Shown here in pieces: positions 13,040 to 25,925 of a DNA stretch of 64,000 bases. The translations under genes were made by a program, and so were the position numbers. Source of the stretch: Viscum album (Eukaryota > Streptophyta > Magnoliopsida > Santalales > Viscaceae); the NCBI GenBank assembly GCA_963277665.1, contig OY728159.1, forward strand, positions 1,023,265,343 through 1,023,329,342. The letters are read 5' to 3'. Within the stretch, counting starts at the first letter, position 1; every line of letters starts with the position of its first letter. The notes beneath the pieces were generated by a model. The model made no database searches, had not been told where the DNA came from, and worked only from the letters and a program-made list of their open reading frames with translations.

Positions 13040-16000
13040 TATAGTGAAATAAATAGGTTGTTATAATATAATTTAAAATACACCCTAACCCTAAAAACAA
13101 ATGGAATATATACCAAGACTATGATAATGGGGTTATGATGTAGGAAATTTTTTATATTCCCTCTCTTGGTGTCTAGGTCTTCAGCTCGATGGTCCCAAAT
13201 TTGGAATAATGTGATACTCATGAGGTGTTCATATTTCCATCGAAGAAGAAGAAGGATTCCCTGGAGATGGAATATTTGGATCAATCCTCAGCTCAAGTTG
13301 CAACATCTCATTCTTGAAAGGAAATCTTCAAAAATAGTTCACTCAATTTTAATATGAATATGGATTCTTGGTGAAACAAATCTACCTACTAATGTAGGGA
13401 AATGTTAAGATTTTAGGTATTATGTTGACTCTCAGGATGATAGTAGTCACCAAAAAAAACATTACCATGAAATGGGACTGGGTGTTCGTAAAATTCAACT
13501 TTGAATCCTTGCTGGAATTGATTAAATATTACAATCATTCAATCATCATGTGGTTATCTCAATAACTTAATTCTCAGAATATGTAGTATTTCAAGATTCA
13601 TCATTACCAAATTTGGGGATTTGATAGATGGAAAATTTTCTATATTGGTATGGGAGTTTTTCTAATCTTTTTTTCCACTAAATAATTTAAATTGAGAGCC
13701 TGGATTTTTTTGTTAAATTCTCTTAAACTACTGACCCAAAGGTTGCAGGAATGGGAGCCTTGGTTTTACATATAAAGATGATATAATTCAACAGATCAAT
13801 TTTTTATTTAGATTAAAGTTTTAAATTAGGTATTATCTCTATCATTATATTCTTCAGGATGATAATTATACCATGTGTATCCCTATCAATTTTTATAGCG
13901 ATACATAACATTCAAGGTATAATCACTATTCCAAAATTCTTTTAGAAGTTGACCTTTGGTATCCATGGATTTAATCTATTGGGTGGGGTGATAAACTCAT
14001 TTTGTCCTTTTTGTTTAAAATTATAATCTTAAAAATTTATTCATTAGCTTTTTTTCATTGGGTATCATAGGGAAATATTTTTGAGCGGGATAAAATGATC
14101 TAATTGAAAAAATAATGGGTATAATTTTTTAGAATTTGAAAATTTAAATTAATAGTGGTGTAAAAGAATGTTTTTTGGGGGATGTTTGAAAACTATGTAG
14201 GGATATTTTATGATAATTACCAACAATATAGTATGTCTATGGAGGAAATTAGGTATGAGAAAGATCCGCTGGACATATGGTCGAAGTTACTTATCCTATT
14301 CACAACTCATTTTCTCATGTTTTTATTGAGTCTAAGGCTGGTATTCTGGGTCAATCATGTATTTAAAACTCTAATTTAAGAAATTTTTATGATGATAAAT
14401 ATGTTTCTCAATGTTCTCTTAGGATATGATGTGATGCATCTGAATCCACTGTGGAGGATTATCTTGATTGTGACTCTAGATGAGACCTTTCTAAACTAAT
14501 TTAGGATCATAAATTTTCTAGTAGTATGGTGCCCAATTTTATAGGATCCCACATGTACATGGGGTGTTGAAATTATTTGGAAAATGAGTTTTCCAAATAG
14601 ATCATATATGAGAACGCTCAAGCTATTTTGGTTATGGATAGGGATACCATGGATCTTGTGTCTCTTAACGGGAATGAATCAATGGGGGGGTGCAAAAGAC
14701 AATTTTATTGGTATATTTGTTACTAATTTTGGGAATATAATATAGAATTTACAAATGAATGTTGGATAGGTTCTTGAATCCATGTCTACAGATCATGTTA
14801 TGCTTTTGTCTTATGATGGTAACATAATAAAGGTGGGGGAGATGTCTCTCCCCAACATAGTGCTACTACATCTACATTTGTGGGTGGATATGAAGAGTAT
14901 TCCAGGAATCCATGTTATTAAGGTATAAGTACTGGTGTGGGCACTGATATGTGGTAGAATCTGATGATTTACTGTCAGTAGGATTCAACGAGGGCACTAA
15001 ATTTATTCTTATTGATTTATTTAATTAATACCACTGATGTTAAAAAAATTTATGTGAAATTTCTCAAGAAGGTCATGTTTTTTCATTCAATGTGGAGGCA
15101 ATTAATGGTGGGTAGACACCCTCTCGTTATAAGAAACTAATTGAAACAAAGATTCTTATAGAGGCTTATCATTCAGCTATATATTAGGTTGACGATGATC
15201 ATGTTTCACAATAGGATGAATTTTTGGAACCCCAAACATCAGTGTATGAGGAAGTTAGTATATCATGAACTTTTGGCAAGAAGATTGAAGTTGGACAACA
15301 ACCTTAAGCCACATAGTGTTGGATACAACATTTATGCATGTAATGAAAAAGGGGATAACATCAACTCTATATACCCATATTTTTAAGTATTTCATGATGT
15401 AAATGAAAAATAATGTAACAAACTCCAACTGGTAGAAGATATGGAGAACATTAGAGCAGTTATTGGAGATGTGGAGCTTGCTGAAACATCAACTACATGT
15501 TATTGGGGAAATGAAATAATAATTCCCTTATGAATTTAAGAGGTAGTGTGGTTAAGGGGCTAGGGTATATGGAATCATGGGGGTTTCTATGATGATGATC
15601 AATAATCACCTCATAAATAATTGAACATAAACACCACCATGTAATTCCTTATGTCAACCCCTTATTTATGATCACTGGTTCCTCATGTGAATAGAATCGT
15701 CCAATATGTTTAGTGTCATATTTTGATATCATGATTTATAATTTGAAATTTTTTATATCATGGAATCAAATTTTATTTAATATATTGTCATACACGAAAA
15801 TCTTGAGAGCCCTGTACCGTGATGGTGGGGTTTGTTAACCCCTTGATGCCACTTGGTGTTGTATCACAATTGGTCAAAATATTTTTTAGTCATCCCATTT
15901 ATATCCACGAGTATTATAGTAATTATTTGAGATGTTTCAAAGTCATTAACTGGTGAAACAAATGTGTTATTCCACATAAGATACTTTATGAAGGTGTTAA

Positions 16001-16080
16001 TATCACTAGAATATGATCCTTCTAAATAATTGAACGTATTCAGTGCCACACTTTTACCATCAATTTTTTGGAGCACTAAA
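13040..16080. other. Region of short unrecognised ORFs, possibly a decayed coding unit
   Basis: Base composition is less extreme than in the flanks and several plus-strand frames look protein-like. 13230-13330 is purine-rich and encodes a KKKK-DSLEMEYLDQSS-type peptide. 14182-14379 gives MFENYVGIFYDNYQQYSMSM and onward. Around 14430-14700 a frame contains STVEDYLDCDS, SSMVPNFIGS and ENAQAILVMDRDTMDLVSL, broken by stops. 15060-15250 contains QEGHVFSFNVEAINGG and SRYKKLIETKILIEAYHSA. A 70-codon minus ORF lies at 15864-16076. I cannot assign any of these to a family. A dead transposase or a host pseudogene are both possible. Confidence 0.35.
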
Positions 16081-16099
16081 AATGGTTACCATAATCTGA

Positions 16100-17327
16100 T
16101 CTAAAAAAATCCCTGATAAAATGAAACCATTTATATCTTTCTTTTTTGTAGTGACATAGGTTGGTCTTTTAGTTATTTTTTAGCACTTACAAAGAACTAT
16201 CTGTGTCAAAAATATTATTATAACGGATAAAATATATATATATTTTTAAATATCAAAATTTAATATAAAAAAATATATTTATACATATATATACAATATA
16301 TTATTAAATATAATTTATATAATGCTAAATTTGAATTTACAACTAATATATAATAAACCTTGGAAAATTGGTCTATAAAATAATTAGAGTAAAGTATTGA
16401 TTAATAATTGTATAATTAAAATCATGAAATATACCATTTAAAAAATTTTATTTATTAATGAAAATTTATATATTAATTAACTTCTATGGAAAAGATGATT
16501 AAAGGGATTCAACATAAAACAACCTAGACCTTTTATACGGGTGTCCATTTCATCTTTACACAATGTAAAATCAAATCTTTCAAATAGATCTAAAACATTT
16601 AAACCATGTTGGTTCAAGATACTTATTTTATATTAGACAAAGAGGTTCGTAAGGCCTACAAATTAGAATTTTTTGTTGGTATTCCCTAATTTTTGAACAT
16701 TTGATGGGATTTCATCAATGTTTGATAGGTATTTTTAATTTTTTTATAGGTGTAGACTAATTTTATTCTCCTCGTTCTACATCCATATGGGTATTATGGT
16801 GTTTAAATTTTATCATTTTTTATATTTTAGTTTTATTTTTATATAAATATATTTGTATATATACATATTTTTATATACTTATATATAGAAATTTAATTAT
16901 AGAAATTAATATTTAAAAATAATAACATATAAAATAATTTTATAAATACACTAACCATATGAAAACAAAAAATTATCCATTTTATTAAAAATATGAATTT
17001 ATACATTTTATTTTCCTTATAAAAATATAAGAGTATTTATATACCTGTAAAAATACTTTTATAATGGTTATATATATATATATTTCTATATTATCAAAAA
17101 GATATATATTTATGTGTATATTATAATATAATAAAATGAATATCAATATATGATATATTTGATTAAATATAAATATAAAATATATAAATATAAACATATT
17201 TATGAATAATATATATATATAAAAACACAAACTCACATTAATTAACACACATGTTTTTTTATAAATTTACTTATAAATAATTAAATTAATTAAAATAAAA
17301 ACATTGGTATAAAATATGTATGTTATC

Positions 17328-17358
<31 letters not shown>

Positions 17359-17950
17359 TATGAGAAATATAGAAGAAAAAAAATGATAGAGTAGTGTCAG
17401 GGGAATTCACATTGAACATAGAGGTCCCAGTTTTGAATCTAGAATCCAAGGATTTGGTATGGAAGGGGAAATGCTAATAGGGTAAACATGTGTGAGTTGG
17501 AGGGGGTGTCGGGGGTGACCTTGGATGGTTACTGCTGGTGGGGGAGCAATAATAATGGGGAGATAATGATCATAGTATATAAACAATTTTCATAATATAT
17601 TTTTTTAGTTTTATTGGAACTAAATAATAAACCCTTTAGCAATGCTAAAAAATGATGACAAAATCTCCCTTTTATAAGTTTTTAAAACAATATCAAAAAT
17701 ATATGTTATCGGCTATCTCTATAGATTTATAAAATAGACTATATTAGAATCATGGAACACATCAATGATTTTATATAATGAAAAATATCCATTTTCAATA
17801 TTGGTAAATTGAATTTTTATAATCATTTAAATTGAAATTGACTCCAAATCCAATTTCTTCTACTCCTGGAACATGATATCTTATGTTTTGTGAAACATAT
17901 ATTTTTACATTGGGTAATGGATATAAAATTATCAATTATAATTTATAATA
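16100..17950. repeat. AT-rich dispersed repeat, copy A
   Basis: Much of this block aligns by eye with 34.6-36.0 kb. The best shared stretch has a CCATATGAA core followed by a TACATTTTA/TTACCTTATAAAA-like segment (near 16957-17040 here and 34885-34970 in the other copy). A further similarity with 23.5-23.88 kb is weaker. A (TA)n microsatellite occupies 17329-17350, and GTAGTGAC at 16147-16154 resembles the inverted terminus of a CACTA element. The element class is unknown, and low complexity makes chance similarity a real concern. Confidence 0.45.
17329..17350. repeat. (TA)n microsatellite
   Basis: An uninterrupted run of eleven TA dinucleotides inside the AT-rich dispersed repeat. Confidence 0.95.
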
Positions 17951-19400
17951 ATTTTACTAATATTTTCATGTCAACTCAATCTATCAATGCTTCTGCAATG
18001 TTCTTGTAAAACATATACCTCACTAAGAAGCTTGTGCTCCCCATTCATTTATTGGAATATTACATCATCTTTATCTCAAATATGTAAAGTAGTGTTATCT
18101 CCTAATATCACAGTGACATTCACTATATAATATAGTGACAGAAAAACTACTTGGATCCAGTCATGTAGTTGTGGGGATATGATTCAATGTATTAAATTCT
18201 ATTTCGAACATCCATTTGGAAAATTTTCTTCTCATTCAGAAGCACTGGTCATGGTAATTCCCTGAAATATTATGTAATCTATGAGAATTCAGTATTTAAA
18301 ATTGTAGGGTTAAATTTTTTTACATCCATGAAGTTAATTTTATTCCTTTCAATCATATCATTGTTTTAATAACTCATTCAGGCAGGGACTATAACTATTA
18401 AAATTGTATTACATGAAGTTCATCATGTACCGAACACCTCTTCATACCATAATATAATTACTATCATTTTTTCATTACCTCTCTCAATTATAAATAGTAA
18501 CATACTATGTTTCCTCATATTTTAGCATGTAAGCCTATTATCCTCTATCTGGAGCTGGTGGATTCCCATTCGATGAATTTTGTTCTCAATCTTATAGAAG
18601 TCCTTTATGGCTTTAAGTCGACACATGAGATCCTCCATATAACGATTCATCAGATCATGTGGAGTCTAAACGTAAAAATTAAAAACTAAATTTACAAAAA
18701 TGATCCATGTAAAGGAAATTTTTAATATTTAATTATTCTCAATCTTATCAACTAATATGATCAAACTTTTAATGTGATTAGTGAGGAACATCTATAAATC
18801 ATCGATTATCTCATAATAATATTCATGATTGGATTTGAGCTGTGTGTTAAATGACCATCATTTGGATTCTTACACATTCTTGGAACCCATAAAAATAGTA
18901 TTCATAATAGCACATTATTTATTAGATGTTTCCTTATAATGAGTGTCACCGATATATCATATGACACAAATCATAGAATGAAAAATAATGACATTTAATT
19001 ATCATAATAATCAGCATGCCCGGGGTCAATCACTACACATTGTACGTGTGCCTAAATTTTGATCTTTATCAAGAGATCATAGTCACTATAGTTTCTGTGT
19101 GTCCGCATGAAGTTTACCATTGTGCACCCAATATCATCCACCACCTACCTCACGTCAATATTATTTCAGTCATTGTCGATTCCTCTACTACAATCATTGA
19201 AGATGTCTGGTTTAAGTGAGGATTTTAGAGAATCATCATATGTTTTATTCATCATTTTGAATTTTCATTCATGAATGTTTTCCAAATTAAATGGGATTTA
19301 TTAGTTTCACTGGAATTTATATTTTTTTAACTATATAATTTTAATTTTATTTAATACATAAATACTTGATTTATTAAATGATGGAGTTATTTCCATGGTA
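17951..19400. other. AT-rich DNA, no recognised feature
   Basis: No domain or repeat pair is recognisable. Small ORFs at 18507-18689 and 19016-19219 (60-67 codons) have no motif that I know. A near-palindrome CACTATATAATATAGTG lies near 18127-18143. Confidence 0.4.
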
Positions 19401-20800
19401 ATTTTCCACATATGTAACTATTATGTTATCCATGCATAACATTGTATGTGTAGATGTGTCCACCCTTCTATATGGGATGGGGATATTCATACAAGGGGGA
19501 TGAAGTTACCATAACATTGGGGATGTGGTTGTCCTTAATGGGGTAATGAGACTCTTATGAATTAAATTCCTTTTCACCACGTTTTCATATAGTGGTCAGT
19601 GAGTCCTTGGATTCCAATTCAATATTTGTTATAGATATATTTTTATCCATCCAGTTTTGGATGTAATTTTGATATATTATAAAATATATTATATTAAAAA
19701 TTTATTCCTTCATGGCATATGGATTTGAGGTGGTTCTGCCACTATATTTTGGGGGTGATTGGTTTTGGGGATCTTGTTTTTATGGAACTGGAGGGTCATC
19801 ATGGTCCTACACATTGATTTTCCTAGGAGAAAATAGAATTGAGGGTTTTGATTCCTTTTAACTAATGGGGAATCAGAATGTGATAAAGGAGTAGTTCACT
19901 TACTATTCTTTGTGAGGAGAAAAAATCATCTACCAATGTTACTCAGTATTCCATATACCCAATTGAAAATGAATAGGATAATAGGAATTCATATTGATGG
20001 TGATGAAAAAAAAACTACATCATAGAAGGAATTAGATGATATCTATGTGATAATGAGCTCCATTAAGGTGGAACCATCCATATATATCATTTATTTTAAT
20101 TTTTTATCACCTTTGTTTAGTTTAATTATTTTGTATCATGTTGTGTGACTTTTGAGTAATTTTATGATCTATGGTATATATAGAATCCATAACCCAATTT
20201 CATTGAATTTCACTAGGCAATAATAACATGACCTTCAAATATTTCACTTGTTTTATTTTTATATATTTTGTTTTTGAGGTTTTATGCTTCTTATATCTAT
20301 TGTACCTACATTATATTTACTATATGGATCCTTGGTTCCCTTATCTTATTCAAGTAGTCTAATTGGCCTATGAAAAGGAATATTTTGGTGTCCTCTTTTA
20401 TTATTTCATTACTAAATTTTTTACTATCATTATTGTTGTTATCTTCATTTCTATAATAGATTATTCATGTAAATATTGTTTTTTTATGATGATGTTTATT
20501 AATTATATGAGATATGTAAAGAATTATGTTTAATACATTAATAGTTCTCACATGAATATGATATTTTTATTCTCATTATCTTAATCATGTTCGATGGAAT
20601 ATTTTTTATGTAATTTTGCTTATGATAATTTAATAAAAACATTATTTTATTCATGTATTTCTACTAACATTTTTTTTCAAAATATTAAACATTCTTTTAT
20701 CACATATGGAATTTTGTGAAACAAAATAAATTGTTATGTCTCATTGGATTATAGAATTGGTATTTCCCTACTATGCATCCTTCAATAATTGGAATCACAT
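19400..20800. repeat. Left member of the 19-23 kb direct-repeat pair (putative LTR)
   Basis: Aligns with 22.1-23.46 kb at an offset of about 2.68 kb. The best-preserved anchor is a TTTTTATCCATCCA-type block. Both boundaries are soft, fixed only by where similarity fades. Confidence 0.48.
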
Positions 20801-22099
20801 CAAATATGAAGTTATTTTTCATTATAATTTTTCTTCAATGTTATTCCATTTGTTTTGAATTCTTTGAAAACAACCCTATTTATTTCAATAATCATATTGG
20901 TCATGTGTTCTATTTCAATGGAAATATTTAATTTTTTATAATTATAGATAGAATCAAATATATAACCTTGCTCCATTTTTTTCATCCTTGGTATTTGATG
21001 TTCTAGGAAACTTTTTCATGTGTTAACCTGGAATTACTATTCTTGATAGAGGGTGAGTTGTTCCCATATGTTTTATTCCATGTATGCCTTTAGGTTTCAT
21101 ATGCAATTATGCTCATGTTGTTGTTCTATATAGTAACCTATTGTATGTAGGATGTCCTTTTGGTGTTTGTAAAATATTTTTTGGATGACCACTTTGGTGG
21201 GAATGTGACAAGATTAAGAAAATTAAGGATTCTTAGGGTATTTCAATCAGAATGATGCTGGATATATGATTTTCCCTTTTATAGATGAAGTTTTAAGGGT
21301 ATTATATTTTTATTGATGTGTTTTTAGTTTATTCATGATGGCATTCCTTATGAATTTGACTCAAGTATAATAAATTACAATAGATTCACCTATGTTGATT
21401 CGGGAAGAGTTTTACAGTGTTTTAAATGACCAGAACAATGTTTATTTGAATATACAAGTTTTCTATATGATTGGATTTTGTGGTGTTTAATTTTAATACG
21501 TAAATTAATTCATTATTGAATATTTTCTTTTTTTTATTTATACCATTAATTGAATTCATTGTTTTTTAGGTGTGAGGACTTTGATAGTACGCTTTTTTCA
21601 GTTCCTGGTAGTAACTTGAGGGTAACATTAATAACTTTTATGTAATGAGTCTTCTTAGATTGTAGGTATGTGAATATAATAATCCCATTAAAGTGAAGGA
21701 ATTATTATATTTAATACTATTTATTATATTTAGATACCATTTATGAAAATATTTTAGTACTCATCATTATATATAACTAAATTTGGGATGGTTAGTTTCA
21801 TTGAGAGAGAAATAATATAAAATATAATGTACTCTTAGAATTTATTATATTTCTTAATTAACATGAATAAAGGTGATATGTTTTTTGTTCTGAGGAATAA
21901 CATGGGTTTTAGGATTGTGAATTTAATTTTCAATGTGTAAATTTGTTGATTTTTATTCACAAAAATTATTCAAATTATATCGATTTGATTATATGCATTG
22001 GTTTTTTTATTAATTTTAAAACATTATTTGTATTATTTTATTTTATTAATAAACATTGGATATAGTACATGATGGTTGGTCTAAAATAGTTATTTTTAT

Positions 22100-23460
22100 T
22101 GTCTATACCTATTCATTTTTTTGTGGCTTCCCTTATATTGTGTGTGTGGATACACTTATATGGGGGATGTAGTTACCTATACAAGGGTGATGTAGTTTCC
22201 CTTACATAGGTTTGTGGTTACTCTTAAAAGAGAGGTGTGATACCCTTATATGTTTTATTAATCGACAATAACATATATATATAGTCTCAACACATGAATA
22301 TATTTTGATGTGCTATATATTTTATTGAATTATTTTTATCCATCCATTTGTGGTTGTGATTTTTTTCTATTATAATAGATATAATAATTATTTTTTAATA
22401 TTTTAATTCTCATAGATTTCAAGTTATGATTTTATGAGATCTTGTTTTTCTAGAGTAGGAAGAACATCATATTTTTAATCATGACATTACTATGTATAAA
22501 TGAGAAGGGGTTCCGAATTTCATATTCCAATAGAGAACTATAAATATATAATATTTTTTCTTCTTCACTGATTTTTGGAGAGATTTAATTAGATGTTGAT
22601 GTTCCACAACCTTCTAGGTTCTCAAAAAATGATCACGAGGATGAAGGGTGTTCATGTTCATGGAGATGATTAAAACCATCAACCATAATTGTATTCAATG
22701 ACATATAGGTGTTCCCAATCCCTTGTATGTGGGTTACATTCCATTATTTCATTTATTTTTAAATTTATCCCATTTTTTTATTATTTTATTTAGTATAGTG
22801 ATGATTTCCTTTTCAGTTTATCTATGGTCTAGAGTATATGTAAAATCCAAATATTAATTTCATTATGTTCCATGCATCTAAAAGAAATTTACACTAAGAT
22901 AGGTTCTACTAGAGACTTTACCTTCTTTGGTGTTTTTTATTATAGTTAATATATATATTGTACATCATATTTATTGTCACAGTGAAACCTTTATTCCGTA
23001 GTCCTATACACATAGACTGATTGGATGAAGTACCCAAATCTCTTCATTTTTTATTTTATGTTTTTATTAATCTTTTTTATCAACGTTTACTGCTGATGTT
23101 CTATCCGATCATGTACTTGATGTATCTTGACCTTCTTATTTGTTCAGAATACGATTTATCAATTCTACCGGACATGTAAATCATGATGTTTTCTTCTATA
23201 AATGTTTTATAATGAATATGAAATTTATATTCTTATTCCTTGATTATGTTTTGATGATATTGATTGGATAAACTTTCGTTTATGATAATTCAATGAATGG
23301 CTTTCTTTGGTCATATAAAGATACATCCTATTGTAGTTATAATATTAAACATTGTTCAATAGTATAGTGAATATTGAGAACATAAAATTCATGTATCTCA
23401 CTAATTTTTAATTGCACCTATTTGGTTCTACCCATATATCAATGCTAAAAAATATTTCTG
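22100..23460. repeat. Right member of the 19-23 kb direct-repeat pair (putative LTR)
   Basis: Aligns with 19.4-20.8 kb. The interval between the two copies (20.8-22.1 kb) carries no recognisable coding motif. The small ORF at 23412-23597 overlaps the fading edge of the repeat and is not supported as a gene. Confidence 0.48.
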
Positions 23461-23479
23461 AAAAAAGGTTATATTTAGA

Positions 23480-23986
23480 GAGATATTTTTTTTTAAAAAC
23501 CATCATTGCCATTGTCTTTTTTGAACTAATAGTGGTCTCCCTTTATCTGTGCTTTTTTATAACTGATAAAGACCAACCGTTATTTGTTCCTTTTTAGTAA
23601 AAATAATGGTCGTCCATTTTAATCCAATTTCATGGAATAGAAAAAATAAAAAATTATATATTATTAAAAATCATATTTCAAAATAAATAGGTATTTAAAT
23701 TAATATATATAATAGTTTCTTAAATAAGATTTACATAATACTAAATATTTATTTACACAAAATATAAACAATATTTAATGAAAAATTGGTTTAAAAATGA
23801 ATTTAAATTATTTTTAATTAATTATTTTCTTATTAGTCTCGTGTAATAGACATTTAATATAAATTTTATAACCAAAATATATTAATAAATTAATTATAAT
23901 CAAATGAAGTTATGAAAATTGTTTTGAACATAAAATGAATATTAATTTTGATATAATGTTTTTCATAGTCAATAAATGATAGAAAT
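23480..23986. repeat. AT-rich dispersed repeat, copy B (part left of E2)
   Basis: This flank resembles 16.1-16.5 kb in order and base composition, for example an ATAATRCTAAAT block near 23731 and 16320 and AAAATTGGTYTA-AAAAT near 23783. It stops at the E2 insertion point. GACCAACC near 23571 and GGTTGGTC near 16161 are the same motif in opposite orientation. Sequence complexity is low, so homology is tentative. Confidence 0.35.
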
Positions 23987-24100
23987 TGTAATGGACCGTG
24001 TTTTGGAGGTCCAATACATAGTGAAAAATCTGATGTTGGGTGTTCTTGGTAGTCTGGGAATGTTATAGGCTTCTCGGTGAAGTTTTGACCCCTAAACAGT

Positions 24101-24426
24101 AGGCCTACCGACATCCTTAGCCTACTGGTAGCAGGCCTACCAGTAGCTCGGCCTACCAGTAAGTGCAGCCTACCTGTAGCTCTGCCTTCTGGTGGATCGG
24201 TCTGACGATAGCTCTGTTTACTGGTAGCTCGGTCTACCGGTAGCTGCAGCCTACCGGTGGCTCTGCCTACCGGTATCTCGGTCTACCGGTAGCTCTGTCT
24301 ACCATTAGCTCGGTCTACCGGTAGCTGCAGCCTACCGGTAGCTATGCCTACCGGTGGATCTGTCTAAAGGTAGATGAGTCTACCGGTGGCTCAGTCTACT
24401 GTAGCTCAGCTAACCGGTGGACCTAG
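24101..24426 (+). repeat. Palindromic ~16-bp tandem array in the E2 5' LTR U3
   Basis: About 20 tandem units with consensus YCTACCGGTAGCTCKG. The core CTACCGGTAG is a perfect 10-bp palindrome, and nine units keep the ACCGGT centre. The array ends about 250 bp upstream of the TATA box, so it is placed like an upstream enhancer or binding-site cluster. Function is inferred from position only. The matching array in the other LTR is at 31697-32024. Confidence 0.9.
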
Positions 24427-24675
24427 CCCCCATGGGTTTTCCAGTACAGGCTCCAGTTTGCGTAAATTGAGTTTTAAACCCTAATTGACCCCTTTAAAAT
24501 TGTTTTAAAGCCCAGTAACACCATAAATGTCGTTTAATTAAATATTTAATGAATTAACCTTGTGTGTGCATCAGTTTAAACCACTCGACCTTTAAGGACG
24601 TGTGGGGATGTGTGGTCAACCCACGACCCCGCTCCTTATGTGGTTTTGCGTTCTTATCTCAACTGTCCCTGACCC

Positions 24676-24683
24676 TTATAAAC
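24676..24683 (+). promoter_or_regulatory. Probable E2 LTR promoter TATA box
   Basis: TTATAAAC within CCCTTATAAACAAAAAGG lies downstream of the U3 array. The aligned site in the 3' LTR is TTATACAC near 32275, so the 3' copy has lost the motif. Transcription would start some 30 bp further on. Confidence 0.6.
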
Positions 24684-25925
24684 AAAAAGGGTGCCCCTTA
24701 GGATTCATTCACGACCACCCTCCGACTGATTCGTCTGCACGTGCTTGAGTTCCCGACCCTATAGTTTTGCGCGTCCCCTGTTCTGGCCTCGTAAAGATAA
24801 ACATCGATCGTTGATCAACAGGTAGGGAATATATCCATCGTCTCTCCTTTTGTGTATCATTCGGGGTGAGTGTGTTACTAGTTCTATAGAATTGGATGAA
24901 CAAAACCTTAATAAAGATATAAACTAATTATAAATAATGAAATGGGAGGGATTTGACCGATGATGTTGCTCTGTTCCTATCATTAAATTAATGAATTATG
25001 AATTGTGTGGGCTTACTCCTACTGAAAATCATGGTCGTTGGTGGTCTTTTTCTGTTCACTGATGAACCCCTGGTGATGTTTAAAATGGCTAGTTTTATAG
25101 TTGTGAACTCGTGCTGTGAAAAGGAATTTGGTTAATCAGGTATATCAAGCCAAATAAATTCAAAGCACCAGGACCAATCCCTTGTGTGATAACCCCAGTT
25201 AAGGCACGGAAATTGTAATCATGGAGTGTGTTAAATCTTATAAATCTAGAAATACCGGCATAGGCCTGCTTTTGTGATGGTGATGGTGGTCTGGTTGTTT
25301 TTCCTTCACGGGCCGTTTTCTGGGTGATGTGGATGGGGATGGGATCCCCTGTTGATATGGATTCAGTGGTTGTGAATTTTGAGACCGGGTGGTTACCTTG
25401 TTTATATCACGAATTGGGGTGGGATCCTTTGTGGATGAGAAACCATTTGGGGGACATGGGGCAGTGCCTCAGGGTTTCCCTTGCTTCAATTAATTTGAGG
25501 GATCGCTTATCCCGTTTTTTTTTGCGGATTTACAAGTGAACCGGGTGGGAATGTTTAAGTTGTTGTTTGACTTTACTCTTCCCTTGACTTGTGCTAATGC
25601 TTGCTAGTTTCCCATGTAGGTGCAGAAACATATTATAAAATCATTACTGAGCACGAAAACAAGGATGGGACAAATGGGTTTTTGTTTGGTGTGAATTGTG
25701 TTGTGGACGGGGTGTTGTTTGTGTTTTTTAGGCTCTATGAAGAAAAACTTAAACTTGGGTGTGTGCTTGTTACCTATACATATACTTGTAGTTTTTTGTT
25801 TCTTATTCGCGCCCCACCCCAGTTGAGAACTTAGTGCTGAACACCCCCATTTCATGGGGGAGGGTGTTTTCCCAACACTTCTATTAGTGGTTGGTTATTA
25901 GCTCCTTTCTCCTCCCTTTCCGAGA

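Larger units (their letters stand above)
19400..23460. mobile_element. Probable small LTR-type element (diverged direct repeats, about 1.3 kb core)
   Basis: Two segments about 2.67-2.69 kb apart align collinearly. Matching pairs include the ATATGGG-GATG blocks at 19470 and 22165, TTTTATCCATCCA at 19641 and 22338, TCTATGGT-TA-AT at 20170 and 22825, TTATGATAATT at 20619 and 23282, and AATATTAAACATT at 20680 and 23341. A pair of direct repeats of about 1.35 kb around 1.3 kb of non-coding DNA fits a short non-autonomous LTR element. I found no convincing primer site or polypurine tract, so a local tandem duplication remains possible. Divergence is high, which implies great age. Confidence 0.5.

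Noticed and set aside
9541..23986. Organelle-derived insertion in the AT-rich tract
   Set aside because: I recognise no plastid or mitochondrial gene, tRNA or rRNA sequence in it.
24101..24426. CRISPR-like array
   Set aside because: Units are only 16 bp with no unique spacers, in a plant LTR. This is a tandem repeat.
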